64,000 nt of DNA, taken from the NCBI RefSeq assembly GCF_040412425.1, contig NC_089781.1:55857960-55921959 (forward strand), written 5' to 3'. Source of the stretch: Macrobrachium rosenbergii. Lineage: Eukaryota > Arthropoda > Malacostraca > Decapoda > Palaemonidae. Below the pieces are notes generated by a model that was not told the DNA's origin, ran no database searches, and saw nothing but the letters and a program-made list of their open reading frames with translations. Numbering within the stretch: position 1 is the first letter of the stretch; each line of letters begins with the position of its first letter. The translations under genes and the position numbers were made by a program. This document shows, in pieces, positions 38,867 to 49,759 of this stretch.

Positions 38867-40642
38867 TTTATTATTATCATTAAAATAGTTTAACCAGACC
38901 ACTGAGCTGACCATCAGCTCTCATAGGGCTGGCCCGAAGGATTAGGATGGAATGACAAGTCTAGGCTAGAAGCCTAGCACTGGGACCTAATAGGTCACTT
39001 GTCAACATGATAAACGAAAATGAAATGAAATAAAGCTGTAAAAGGCATACGCTTTCATACTGGAACACACTCACACAATAAATACATTTAAACTCATGCT
39101 TCACATACTACTTCAAAAGGTATATTAAAATTTAAAATAAATTACAAAATCATAAAATTTACTTGTTTTAAAAATTCATTATACTGATTGATTGTTTTTT
39201 CTTTATATTTTTCCAATTAATTTGCAGCTTCATGAACATTAAATGGGTGCTGGTTGAGAACGCGTTGAAGATTCTGACAAAATTTCTTCTATCGGTCTAT
39301 TTCCAAAATTTGATAATCGCTGCAGGTTATATTTTGGACATTCACACAGTATATGCTTAACTGTTATCAGCACATTGCAATCTGGGCATTTGGGGAAGAG
39401 GCTACATGGACTGTTCATTAAGTGTCCATGTGTCAAACGAGTATGGTTTATTCGAAGACGTGTCAGAATTACTTGTGCTTGTCTCTCTCTTTGATATGAC
39501 GTGTCCATTTTCCAACACTGATTTTATCTGTTTTAATTTATTATTTTCAGGTTCTTCGTCTCATATATTTCTTGGCCATTTTTTACAATGACTGTTTTTA
39601 TATATTTTGTATAGTCACTAATAGGATGTCTACATTTGTTCTTGTCATGTGGGACCGCTTCTTTAGCGTTTATCAGCCTCTTCATTTCCCTTAATCCCTA
39701 CATGGGCAGTGTGATCCAACATATTTCAATATTTTTTCCTTATTATACAATTTATGGATTGAGAAACTTATATGTTGTACAATATTATTTTTGGGATTAT
39801 AGCTTTGAATAGTCATAGCACTTCTGAGTCGCTATAAAATTACAAAATTATTATATGAGACTTCTAATTATTTTATGGCCGATAATACTATTGCACATAA
39901 CTCAGCTGTAAATACAGAGGCTTTGTCTGGGAAGGAGAACTGATACGTTTTGTTTTGGGATATCGCAGCATATCCCACTGTGACAGATTTAGATCCGTCA
40001 GTGTATATTGCGTAATGTGGACCTTTTCGGATTATATGCTCTACTGCATGTTGTCTTTGGTATTCTGGCATATGAATGATTTTGATAAATATTTCAATAT
40101 GTGTACAAATTCTCATTTTATTCATTGTCCAAGGAGGAGGCAATTTTAACATTACAGGCAATTGTATATACATATTTAGTGGATTTCTAACAATCTTCTA
40201 GCCCTAATTGGGAAAAGAAGGTGGATGATTGTTTATAAACATCTCTTTAATCCAAATAATTTTTGGTTGGAGAATCATTTGTCTGAATTCTCAGAGCACT
40301 TTCATCGTTACTAGCTCTCTATGGAGAGACAGAGGTAGTTCACCACATTCAACTTGTAAAGATGTTGGTGATGATCGAAAAGCTCCTGAACATATTCTAA
40401 GACCCTCATTATGAATTGGGTCTACCGTTTTCTGCGTTGGCGCCTGATGCCGAAAGTCATATTTCACTTCCATAATCAACGATAGACAGCACTGTTGCTT
40501 TATATTAATAAAGTAAGGGTATGCCTATCGGCTCTCAAGTAGTGTTCGACAGTTTCTTAATTAGGTTTAATGCTCTTTACATTTTTGATTTCATGTATGT
40601 TATGTGGGCTTTCCAGTTCATGTGAGTATCAAATACTAATCC
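38867..40642 (-). mobile_element. LINE D, 3' part
   Basis: A TAA-type tail lies at about 38867-38890 (minus orientation). It is followed by the 3' untranslated region, an ORF2 C-terminal segment and RNase H, up to the RT thumb. At 40642 it stops, and a plus-strand DIRS fragment begins. Its 5' part is probably 42711-47058. The two parts do not meet: about 2 kb of ORF2 is absent when compared with LINE C with its inserted element removed. Confidence 0.7.
39239..40642 (-). pseudogene. LINE D ORF2 C-terminal part: RT thumb, RNase H, CCHC
   Basis: The minus order is as follows. RT thumb VDPIHNEGLRICSGAFRSS is at about 40400. RNase H at 39868-40173 has YTDGSKSVTVGYAA and the ASVFTAEL Glu. The C-terminal frame at 39239-39508 contains RLRINHTRLTHGH and a CPDC-x-HILCEC knuckle. 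The last 89-codon frame is open to its stop. Upstream frames are broken. Confidence 0.7.
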
Positions 40643-41881
40643 TAGATGTCAATAGACTGGAACATGTGGCAGAAAATCTATCTGTTTCCACCAATAAACC
40701 TGTTGATGGAAGTTTTGCACAAGCTCAGGTCATTCAAGGGTCAAGTGGCACTGGTAGCACCCAACTGGCTGAAGAGCAGTTGGTTTCCTCTTCTTCTAGA
40801 GTTGAAACTCCGGTGTATCCAAATACCCAGACCAAAGTTGACTCAAATAGTACAAACTCGGACTGTGTCAGCTTCCTCAAGAATTCTAAATGCCCTGGCT
40901 TTATGGACTTCATGAAATTCGCTGCTCAGAGAGGTGCTAATATTGATCCTGTTAATACATTGTTCTTAGAATCAGATAAAAGGGACTCTACTCTCAGACA
41001 GTACGATTCAGCAGTTAAAAAGTTAGCATTATTCCTAAAAGAATCTGAAGCTAAAGTGATGACCACGAATCTGGCAATATCGTTCTTTAGGTCATTATTT
41101 GAAAAAGGGCTGGCTTCTAGTACTATTACTACAGCAAAGTCAGCTTTAAAAAAGATATTTTTACATGGTTTCAATACTGACTTAACGGACTCATACTTTT
41201 TCATCAATCCCTAGAGCATGCGCTCGTTTGAGACCAGCAACCCGTCCCCACACGGTTTCCTGGTTCTTAAATGATGCACTGAAATTAGCATCGGACACTG
41301 ATAATGAGCAGTGTCCATATTTGAGTCTGTTAAGGAAAACGTTATTCTTAATTAGCCTAGCCTCAGGTGCCAGAATTTCTGAACTGTCCGCTCTCTCTAG
41401 AGAACCGAACCATGTTGATTTCCTCCCGTCAGGAGAAGTTCTATCCCTGGATAAAAAATTTTCAGCTAAGAATGAAGATGCAAAAGATAGATGGTCCCCT
41501 TGGAAGGTTATCCCCCTTCCACAGGATCCATCCTTATGCCCAGTCACTACTTTAAAGGCTTATTTACATAGAACTTCTAATATAATGTCTGGCCCTCTTT
41601 TTGTCAGGGAAAAAGGAGGAACCCTTTCCTTAAAGGCCATCAGACAACAAATACTGTATTTTATTAAACAAGCTAACCCGGATTCAGTACCTAAGGTTCA
41701 TGATATCCGAGCAGTGGCCACCTCCACTAATTATTTTCATAATATGAACTTTGAGGAGCTTAAAAAATATACAGGTTGGAAATCACCATCAGTGTTCAAA
41801 CGCCACTATCTTAAATCACTGGAGGCTCTAAAATTTTCTACAGTGGCTGCAAGAAGCATTGTCCCTTCCGCCCTAGATTAA
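40643..41881 (+). pseudogene. Tyrosine recombinase of DIRS-type element, single frameshift
   Basis: The first frame (to a TAG at about 41212) contains a core-binding domain with STLRQYDSAVKKLALFLKE and STITTAKSALKKIF. The second frame (41228-41881) holds the catalytic domain: box I Arg in LASGARISELSAL, HxxR in VHDIRAVATS, Trp in YTGWKSPS and the nucleophile Tyr in FKRHYL. All the usual catalytic positions are present. The two halves join through one extra base in a T-run near 41195. Recombinase would join circular element DNA to its target. Apart from that shift it is open for about 410 codons, so decay looks slight. Confidence 0.8.
40646..40915 (+). pseudogene. DIRS pol C-terminal end (overlaps recombinase frame)
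   Basis: The frame reads DWNMWQKIYLFPPINLLMEV, then LHKLRSFKGQVALVAPNW, then LKSSWFPLLLEL. The FPP-x-LL-x-VL and P-x-W-x-x-x-WFPLL pattern is found at the end of DIRS-type RT/RNase H polyproteins. It overlaps the start of the recombinase frame in another register, as expected for this class. The upstream part is missing, so the frame start is arbitrary. Confidence 0.6.
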
Positions 41882-42247
41882 CATATGCAATCTTAGTTAT
41901 CCTGTCCTTTTCTCTCTTGCCTACCTGCCTCGTTTACTTACCTTGCCATCTATTCTTAGGTCAGGCATGCTTCACAGCCTGACTCCTGACCATGTTATGT
42001 TGTACAGTTATCTTTGTTAGCATTTAAGTGTCTTGGTATTTCCAGTATTTTGTACATTTTGCCCCTTGTTATTGACCATGTCTTATCACGTATTGTTAAT
42101 CATGTCCTATTTTTGCTACTGGAATAATTAAACTCAGTTTGTACTGATAGTTTTATTTATCTCCATCTCAGTAATTGTTTAGGGGTTTCACTAAGCTTTG
42201 TATGATTCTCTGTTACTATTTCACTGGGTGACACAGGTCGAACCCAG
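41882..42247 (+). other. 3' non-coding region of DIRS fragment
   Basis: AT-rich sequence after the recombinase stop. No coding signature. It ends with 'tcactgggtgacacaggt' (42221-42238), which is complementary to part of the following repeat. Confidence 0.5.
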
Positions 42248-42710
42248 AAAAGGGATTTTGACAAAGGAAAAATCTATTTCTGGGGGAAGAACTGTGTCAC
42301 CCGGTGACCCACCCATATTCTCCATTTCCCCCCCTAGTAGACATACCAAGCTTGGGGGGTGGGTGCTAACCTGGAATGAGACCAATATGGCGGCTGAGGT
42401 GTTGGTTGGCTGGGCAGTGAGCGTTGGGTATGTGATGGCCCCTCACTTTCCAGGGTTTTTGAGATTGGGAATCTCTACAGGGCAGAGGCCTGTGGCAGTG
42501 GCAACACACACTCACCCTTTGTGTATACTGACATCTATTTTGATTAATAGATGATCGAACTGGGGGTAGTAACCCCAGCATTCCTGATAGCTTTTTTCTC
42601 TGGTATTTTTAGCAATACTTATACCTAGAAATAAGTGCTTAATGGTTATTTCACCGGGTGACACAGGTCTTCCCCCAGAAATAGATTTTTCCTTTGTCAA
42701 AATCCCTTTT
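42248..42710. repeat. Inverted repeat, 60-bp arms, at the end of the DIRS fragment
   Basis: The left arm, 42248-42306, begins aaaagggattttgacaaagg. The right arm, 42651-42710, is its near-exact reverse complement. 'gggtgacacagg' at 42226-42237 can also pair with the 3' part of the left arm. The 344-bp spacer is not recognised. It could be the terminal/internal complementary repeat system of a DIRS element or an independent foldback element. Confidence 0.75.
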
Positions 42711-42975
42711 GCAAGTCAGTAAAATTTACAGGTACTCTGTCACAACATACTTTGTTATGTACATATATAGCAGTACCTAAATTTCCTTCTTCTTCTCTAG
42801 ATGTACATACTAAGGTATGTTTACCTACTGTTGATATTGTTTTGTTGACATGTTGTAAACATAATATCATAGGTTCATATTCTTTTAGTAATCGTTGTAT
42901 TTCTCCTAGGTGTAACCTGGTCTGTAGACCATTTACATTCCATTGTATGATATAGCTATTGAAAATATTTTATTA
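42711..42975 (-). pseudogene. LINE D ORF2 start (AP endonuclease N-terminus), truncated
   Basis: The sequence matches the start of ORF2 in LINE B and LINE C: a minus-strand YIIQWNVNGLQTRLHLGEIQ-like start, then CLQHVNKT-like and IYVHNKVC-like segments, near 42740-42965. It is cut at 42711 by the inverted repeat of the DIRS fragment. Confidence 0.65.
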
Positions 42976-43107
42976 GTGGTCGAGTTTTACTCACTTTTTT
43001 TGTGTTATCAATTTGAATTTTTTCTAATAATTTACTCATGACATTCATTTGTTTTTCCTTATAATATAATAAGTGCTCAACACACATGCAACCTTTTTCA
43101 TGGGTAC

Positions 43108-46100
43108 TCAATTCTGTGGTTTCTTATAATGTTTGTTAAACCATCTTTTGTTATTGTTGCACAATGCAATGAAACAATCATTACATCCACAAGAGTTGTC
43201 ATGTATATTTCTTTCTTTATTTGTTCTTATTGTACCAATTATTGGTGATGGAGTAATCTCTTCTCCTTTGACATATTCATTATTACCTAAGGTACGATTG
43301 CCTTCCACTTCTTCGGTATTTTGGATATCAGTATCCATTGGTTTTACTGTTATTTTAGGAGATAATGGTATATTCTTAACCTGTTTTTGTTTTTGTTCTT
43401 TCTTCGTATCTTTTATCTTTGATTTAACTGATGTTTCTCTAACAATTGTTGGTTTCTTTGTTTTGGGTGGTGTTCTTTCCAATGGCCTTTTTTTATCTTT
43501 AATTTCCAGTCTGTCAGGTCCCTCCTCTGTTACTTCAGTAGTAGCGCCCTCCTGTGTTCCTATTTGCAACATTTCAAATGAATTTGATAAAATGTTATCC
43601 ATATCATTTGTACCAGTTTCTTTATTCTTTACGATTTTAATTTTTTTCCCTTGGGCATTAATTTCTTCTTGTGATTTAATTTTCTGTGCTTCGTTATTTC
43701 TATTTCTATGCATTTTTGTTTCCTTAGAGGTTCCTATTATTAAAGAATATGTATGTTTCTTAGATGGATCTTGCATTCCTCTCATTTTTAATTCCAATTT
43801 AGCCTCTTTGACAAACATTCCTGTTCGTTCTTGTAACATTTTCAATTCTGTATTGTATATGTAGTACACACACTCCTTGGACCTAGCATAATGATCCTGT
43901 CCACAGTTTACACATTTTGGCTCACTACATTTCCATTGTGTGGCATGTTCGTCAGATCCACAATAAGCACATGCAAGTTCATTATGACAGTTTTTCTTTG
44001 TGTCCATACTTACTACAATTTTGACATTGTAGTGGCTTGGGAACATAAGGTCTCAGTTCTCTATTTTGGGCCAAAATTTTTATTTTTCGAGGTAAATCTT
44101 GACCCTCAAATTTTATTTTTGCAATTCTTAATACTTTATTATTTTGTTTACTGGTATTATATATACCTCAGAGTATTGGATTTTGGTATATCTCATTTTA
44201 ACCCTCTACCGCCCAGCCTCTATTTACAAAAGTGTCTGTCGTATGCCGGCGGCGTTCGGGAGTTAGCGCCAAAGCGGAAAAAAAGTTTTTTTCAAAAAAT
44301 CACTGCACGCTTAGTTTTTAAGATTAAGAGTTCATTTTTGGCTCTTTCTTTTGTCATTGCCTGAAGTTTAGTATGCAACCATCAGAAATTAAAAAAAATA
44401 TCATTATCATATATAAATATTAAAATATATGACAGTGCAAAAAAAAATGTCATATATAATTGTATACAAATCGCGCTGTGAGCAAAACGGTTAAAGCTAA
44501 TGGGTTATTTTTTTTTCTTTGTATTGTACACTAAATTGCGATGATTTTGGTATATAACAAATTGTAAAACTATCAAAGCAACACAGAGAAAATATTATCA
44601 CAAAATGATGCATGAATTCGTAACGCGAGGACGTAAAAAAGTTTTTTTTTTTAAATTCACCATAAATCGAAATATTGTGCTAGAGACTTCCCATTTGCTG
44701 AAAAATGAAGGTAATTGATTGAATATTACTAGACTGTAAGTGTTTTAGCTTAAAATTGCAGTTTTTGACCATTTCGGTCGAGTTAAAGTTGACCGAAGGT
44801 AGAATTTTTTCTATTTATCGTGATTTATATGAAAATATTTCAAAACTGATAAAAGCTACAACCATGAGTTATTTTTTGTTGTATTCTACATGAAATTGCA
44901 CACATTTTCATATATAAAAGTTTATGTAACGACTAATATAAAACGGTGCAAACATTACGACAACGTGACGAAAGAATTTCTGAGATGTTCGACCGAGTTA
45001 CCGCGCGGACGTAAGGAAAAGTTTTTTTCAAAAATTCACCTTAAATCGAAATATTGTGCTAGAGACTTCCAATTTATTGCAAAATGAAGGTAAATGATTG
45101 AATATCGTGATTTATATGAAAATATTTCAAAACTGATAAAAGCTACAAGCATGAGTTATTTTCTGTTGTATTCTACATGAAATTGTGCACATTTCCATAT
45201 ATAAAACTTTATGTAACGACTAATATAAAACAGTGCAAACATTACGACAACGTGACGAAAGAATTTCTGGCACGGACACAAGGAAAAAGTTTTTTCAAAA
45301 ATTCACCATAAATCTAAATATTGTGCTAGAGACTTCCAATTTGTTGCAAAATGAAGGTAAATGATTGAATATTACTAGAATGTAAGAGGTTTAGCTTACA
45401 ATTGCGTTTTTTTACCATTTCGGTCAGGTCAAAGTTGACCGAAGGTTGAAATTTTGGCAGTTATCGTGATTTATATGAAAATATTTCCAAACTGATAAAA
45501 GCTACAACCATGAGTTGTGTTTTGTTGTATTTTACATGAAATTGCACACATTTTCATATAAAACACTTTATGTAACAGCTAATATAAAACGGTGCAAAAA
45601 TTACGACAAAATGACAAAAGAATTTCTGAAATTTTCAGCAGAGTTACCGGCGGACGTAAGGAAAATGTTTTTTTTTCAAAAATTCACCTTAAGTCGAAAC
45701 ATTGTGCTAGAGACTTCCAATTTGTTGCAAAATGAAGGTAAATGATTGAATATTACTAGAATGTAAGAGTTTTAGCTTACTATTGCGTTTTTCTACCATT
45801 TCGGTCGAGTCAAAGTGGACCGAAGGTTGAAATTTTTTGTAGTCGACGTACAGTACATCCACTCCGCACCCAACAGACAATTTTAGTCGACGTATGATAC
45901 GTCCAGTCGGCGTTTAAGGGTTAAGAGAGTCCAACAGTATATTTTTGTCAACCGGTTCGTCATTACTTTCAGGAAGTACAATAGTACCCTGAATCTGTTC
46001 ATAGTGTCATGCTTTTTTCCTTTTACATTTACAACGTCAACACTTTTTATTGTTAAGTCTTCAGACTGGTTTTCTGTTGTGGCTTCTATAAGCCACGTCT

Positions 46101-46446
46101 TCATTTTTATTTGTCTAAACGACATTTCTGTCGTTGTGTCTTTTTAATAAGAAGTTTTCCAACTTTAGGGCTGATATTTGCTGTTCTGTTTCCATGGTTA
46201 GAAACCTTGACCAACTTCCACTCCCAAAGAGGGTGTCGAAAAGAGTCAAGGTTGGGTCAAGACAATATTTACTTTTTTTTTATTTGTTGTGTACTGGAGC
46301 ATAAGGTTCTAGTGTGATTACATTTGGATTCTTTATTGTTTTTTCCAAAGAAAGGTTGTTACAGGATGTTCCAGCGGTCGTCATCTGTGCCGAGTCACTA
46401 CCATCAAGGGTCCAGGGGTACTCGAATCTTTATTTTCACTTAGCAT
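43108..46446 (-). pseudogene. LINE D ORF1 with CCHC knuckles, split by TTAA element
   Basis: The start ATG is at 46446-46444, equivalent to the ORF1 start of LINE B. The N-terminal part (45925-46446) has frame breaks. After the 1719-bp insertion the frame continues as a 312-codon open stretch (43108-44046). That stretch has two zinc knuckles, CAYCGSDEHATQWKC and CVNCGQDHYARSKEC, and a long lysine-rich tail ending in a second cysteine group (CGCNDC). ORF1 proteins of I-like elements bind RNA. The large open part suggests recent decay, but the insertion disables it. Confidence 0.75.
44202..45920 (+). mobile_element. TTAA-flanked piggyBac-like MITE with internal repeats (1719 bp)
   Basis: TTAA lies on both sides (44198-44201 and 45921-45924). 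Ends are CCCTCTACCGCC and GGCGTTTAAGGG, imperfect inverse repeats. No coding sequence is present. The interior holds about four tandem units of roughly 384 bp, one lacking about 110-120 bp near 45100. It is inserted in LINE D ORF1. TTAA duplication and CCC...GGG ends are typical of piggyBac-type elements. Confidence 0.85.
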
Positions 46447-47058
46447 AAAGATTTGAGGGAGGAGAAAAAAAATAACCCTGAAAACCTTAAAAAGATATCA
46501 TCAGCTTTTCATGGAGTTTTAATCTTCCACTAATGGCACAAGTGAGAACTGACTCCCAAATGTCCGGTCCCTACCCTACCCCAAAGGGGATGGCACAACA
46601 TGATTAGAGTGGCCCAAGTGTAAGCCAAACCCGTTTGCTAGGACTGAGAGTATTACAAGAATACAATCATCCCAGCCTAATCATGTTATGGGCAAACCAG
46701 ATAGAATGCCGAGAGTCCTATCCATAGAACCAGACCCCCCTGGAATCTGTGGTCCAGCCCTAACAAATAGTTCCGCATTTGAGCTTACCAATCTGGTAAC
46801 TCTTGGGTCTGAACATTATCGGGCAGTTGATGGTCCTACCACAGTTCTCACTATTTAGCTTCAGATATAAACCCATTCCCAGCTATGATATCTCTTCCTG
46901 TTTATCAGGTCCAGTAAATTTTACTAAAAGTGGAAAATTCCACATATTTAATCCAAAATAATATATGATGGTATATGAGACTCTTGGACTCAAACCCAAA
47001 AACAAATTCCTGGGGTTCAAGAGCCCCCTCACCACGTCAAGGTGGTCTCATGTCGAGG

Positions 47059-47580
47059 GGGAGCAAGTCCTTCATGCACTTCTCCTTCGAAGAGAATTGA
47101 AGAAGCAAGTCATCCATATACAGATTGATGTTTATGCTTATTAAATGGAGCCATATTTTGCTAGAGGAACAAGGACTCAAGTGAACACCTGAGGTGCGGT
47201 AGAGGGGCCAAAGCAAGGCCTGAAACTGGAAGACTTTGCCCTGGAGGAAGAAACTGAGATATAAGATACTTCCTAGAGTCCGCATGGCTGGGGATATGGA
47301 AGTATGCATCCTGCATATCCAAGGTTATCATCCAATCACCCTGGTGAATGTCCTTGACTTCTATGGCTCTCTTTAGAGGGCGAGAGGAGACCTCCTCCAA
47401 AATGGCCGAATGTTTCTCCAAGCCTCTTGAGTAGGCCATCAATAAAGGGGGGCTTTCCATGAACGGGATGAGTAGCCCTCCCTCAGAACCTTGACGATCC
47501 ACTGTTTTGCCCCTCTGACACTCCACTTCTCCCAAAACTCGAGAAGTCTGGCTCCCACTGGCACACAAAGGACTACTTCC
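47059..47580 (-). pseudogene. DIRS-like reverse transcriptase, truncated
   Basis: The minus strand reads SSRPLKRAIEV, then GDWMITLDMQDAYFHIPSHADSRKYL (RT motif A region of DIRS-type elements) at about 47290-47340. FQFQALLWPL then follows in another frame at about 47210-47230, and the catalytic YMDDLLLQFSS near 47100-47130. It is cut off at 47058 by LINE D. Frames shift between blocks. RT copies the element RNA; this copy is dead. Confidence 0.7.
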
Positions 47581-48900
47581 TCATTTCTTGGGTAAAGACT
47601 TGGTTGAGCTCCATCTGATAATTCTGTCTGAAAATCGGACATTGGAGCGGGTCCTAGGTTGTGACTTGGGTTTACTCCCATGAAAGGGATGCTGCTGGAG
47701 TGGAGAGACTGTCTTAGGAACAAACGCAGACAAATCCTTGGGGGCATTTGAAGATTGAGCCAAAAGATCCTGAGTGACTTCTTTTGGAGGTCCGAAGCAA
47801 TTTCCCTCACAGTATCCTGAGGGAAGAGATGATGAGGATCCAACGGCAAAAATAAAAGAGCCGACTTCTGGGTCTGAGTGGCTCTTTCATTGGTAAGGAA
47901 GCACCATAATTCTCTTCTTCAAAACCCCCAAAAGAAAAATGAGCAGCAAGCTCAAGAGAGCCATCTCCGATGGCCTTGTCTGCACAAGACAGGACTCCTA
48001 GCCAGTCCGAGGCAAAGTCTCCCACAAAGTCCTTGCAATCTTCAATCTTCTTGGTTAGTGCTCCCACTGTCCAGTCCAAGAAACTGAAAACTTCAAACAC
48101 CTTGAAGAGGTCATTGACAAGGTGGTCAAGTTCAGCCGACAAAAACATTACTTTCGCCGACGAGAACGCAGAGTGTTGGGAAAAGTCGTGAGCTGGAGAA
48201 GTCCCCTTGGGGGTAGGCAAGGACTCCCAAAGAAGGTGCTTCCCCGGTGGCGTAGGGAAGATACCTCCTACAGACTAAGCACGAAGGAGGAAGGGCGAAG
48301 GGCGAAGGCAGCCTTACCTTGCTCCATCTCCAATATCCCTGAGTGCCTTCTTAGCAGATGAGGAAAGCACCATCTTGGGAGTGTAGAACTGTCATCCAGG
48401 TGGCTCCTCATCAGAAAAGTTGAGGCAGGCAAGACTGGGGTAGCTGGTGCAAAAAAGGTGGGAAACCTCGCCAGCAAATATTGAAGGAGATCTGCATAAG
48501 CTGAAGGAGGGGCACGTTCCTAATCAAAGTCCTCTTATCCTGAGGAGATTGGAGGCAGTCTAATCATGAGAAGTCTTGCAGGCAGCCAGAGCTTTCTTAA
48601 GCATGCTCATAATCTCAGCTAACTGCTGTTTATGGGCACCAATGACGGCTAGTCTTGGTCTAAAGAAGGAGACCCATGGTTGGAAGGGGGCTCTTGGTGC
48701 TCAGGAGCTGGAGACGGGTACTGAACGTGGACCCTGAATATAGCCACTGGTTGAGATTGTGCAACACAGAATGGCAAGTTGGGCCTCTGTGCCTCAGGCC
48801 TGCACAGCTGATGGGAGACAATACCACAACTACCAACAATTTTGCCTGAAAAGGTGGTTCTTAAACATACAGGGCAGCTTTCTCCATTAAGGAGCAATGG
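47581..48900 (-). pseudogene. DIRS-like gag region, broken
   Basis: The best block, at 47807-48220 on the minus strand, reads ELDHLVNDLFKVFEVFSFLD, then WTVGALTKKI, then SCADKAIGDGSLELAAHFSF. This matches the general form of gag-like proteins upstream of DIRS RT genes. Other frames at 48268-48477 (ARFPTFFAPATPVLPASTF) and 48649-48897 (start MLLNGESCPVCLRTTFSGK) may be the N-terminal part. It ends directly ahead of the RT block, consistent with the gag-RT order. Confidence 0.5.
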
Positions 48901-48921
48901 CTCTGCAACATAAGTCTATTA

Positions 48922-49249
48922 CAGGGAGTCCCCGGGTTATAATGGGTTTAGTTTACGACATTCCAAGCTTACAACGCTTCTCAAATATATTCATCAGAAA
49001 TTATTTCCCGGTTTACGACACCTGTTGCAGGGTTACGACGCTGATCCAACAGAAGAAATATGGCTCCATCATGGCAAAATAACCAAAATTTAGTGTTTTT
49101 GATAAAAAAAAATCAATAAAAATGCATGTTACGTCATTTTCAAGACACTCACAGGATTAAAAGTAAGGTTTTCTTAAGATTTTCGACTATGTTTCGGCTT
49201 ACAATGCAGTGTAGGAAAGGAACCCCCGTCGTAAACAGGGGACTGCCTT
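48922..49249. mobile_element. CAGGCAGTCCCC-type MITE, copy a
   Basis: Ends are TA|CAGGGAGTCCCCGGGTTA and ACAGGGGACTGCCTT|TA. The internal phrase 'tcaaatatattcatcagaa' is shared with copy d. TA flanks and the terminal inverted repeat suggest a Tc1/mariner-mobilised MITE. It has no coding capacity. Confidence 0.75.
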
Positions 49250-49377
49250 TATTTACTTTAATGAACTTTGTTTGCGCCTACCTGAGAAACAAAGCAAATA
49301 CAGCAAAGCAAAATTCTGCAATCAAAACAAAAGTAGAGTATGATATTACCATGTACAAACTCCAATACAGGCAGTCC

Positions 49378-49604
49378 CCAGGTTACGGCTGTCTCGTTTC
49401 ACTGCATCCCGACTTTATGGCGCCGTTAACCCGATTTTTCAGCACCATTACCCGGTTTATGTCCTGTAACCAGGTTTTATGGTGCTTACGATGCTGTAAG
49501 CACTATTTATTCCCATTATAATTATGATGTTCTGAGTTACAGCGATTTTCGGCTCATGGCACACCGTCAGAAACAGAAACCCCCTGTAAACCGGGGGCTG
49601 CCTG
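49378..49604. mobile_element. CAGGCAGTCCCC-type MITE, copy b
   Basis: Ends are TA|CAGGCAGTCCCCAGGTTA and CCGGGGGCTGCCTG|TA. 227 bp, non-coding, diverged inside from copies a and d. Confidence 0.8.
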
Positions 49605-49759
49605 TATATAAGGTTTCTCACTTACCCACGATGGGGGGTTGACAGAAAACCTATACCTGTTTGTAACACATAAGGGGATGACTAGGAGAAATCTCTCCTG
49701 CCACAACTACAAGCGCTAGTGAATGGCAGTCTTCCTGCTGGATAAAGATGGCTCTCAAG

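Larger units (their letters stand above)
40643..42710 (+). mobile_element. DIRS-type retroelement fragment, 3' part
   Basis: This plus-strand piece begins inside the pol C-terminus, continues through an overlapping tyrosine recombinase, and ends in a region with complementary repeats. Overlapping pol and recombinase frames and a terminal palindromic region are typical of DIRS-like elements, which integrate by tyrosine recombinase rather than integrase. It lies between the two parts of LINE D. The 5' part of this element (gag and RT core) is absent. Confidence 0.7.
42711..47058 (-). mobile_element. LINE D, 5' part
   Basis: From 47058 the minus strand reads the 5' motif CCCTCGACATGAGACCACC, a leader (about 46450-47040), ORF1 from 46446 interrupted by a TTAA element, and the first part of ORF2 (42711-42970). 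The 5' end sits inside a DIRS-like RT pseudogene, so this LINE probably inserted there. Confidence 0.75.

Noticed and set aside
43133..43864. 243-codon plus-strand frame
   Set aside because: It is antisense to the zinc-knuckle ORF1 of LINE D, which has clear motifs; the plus frame has none.
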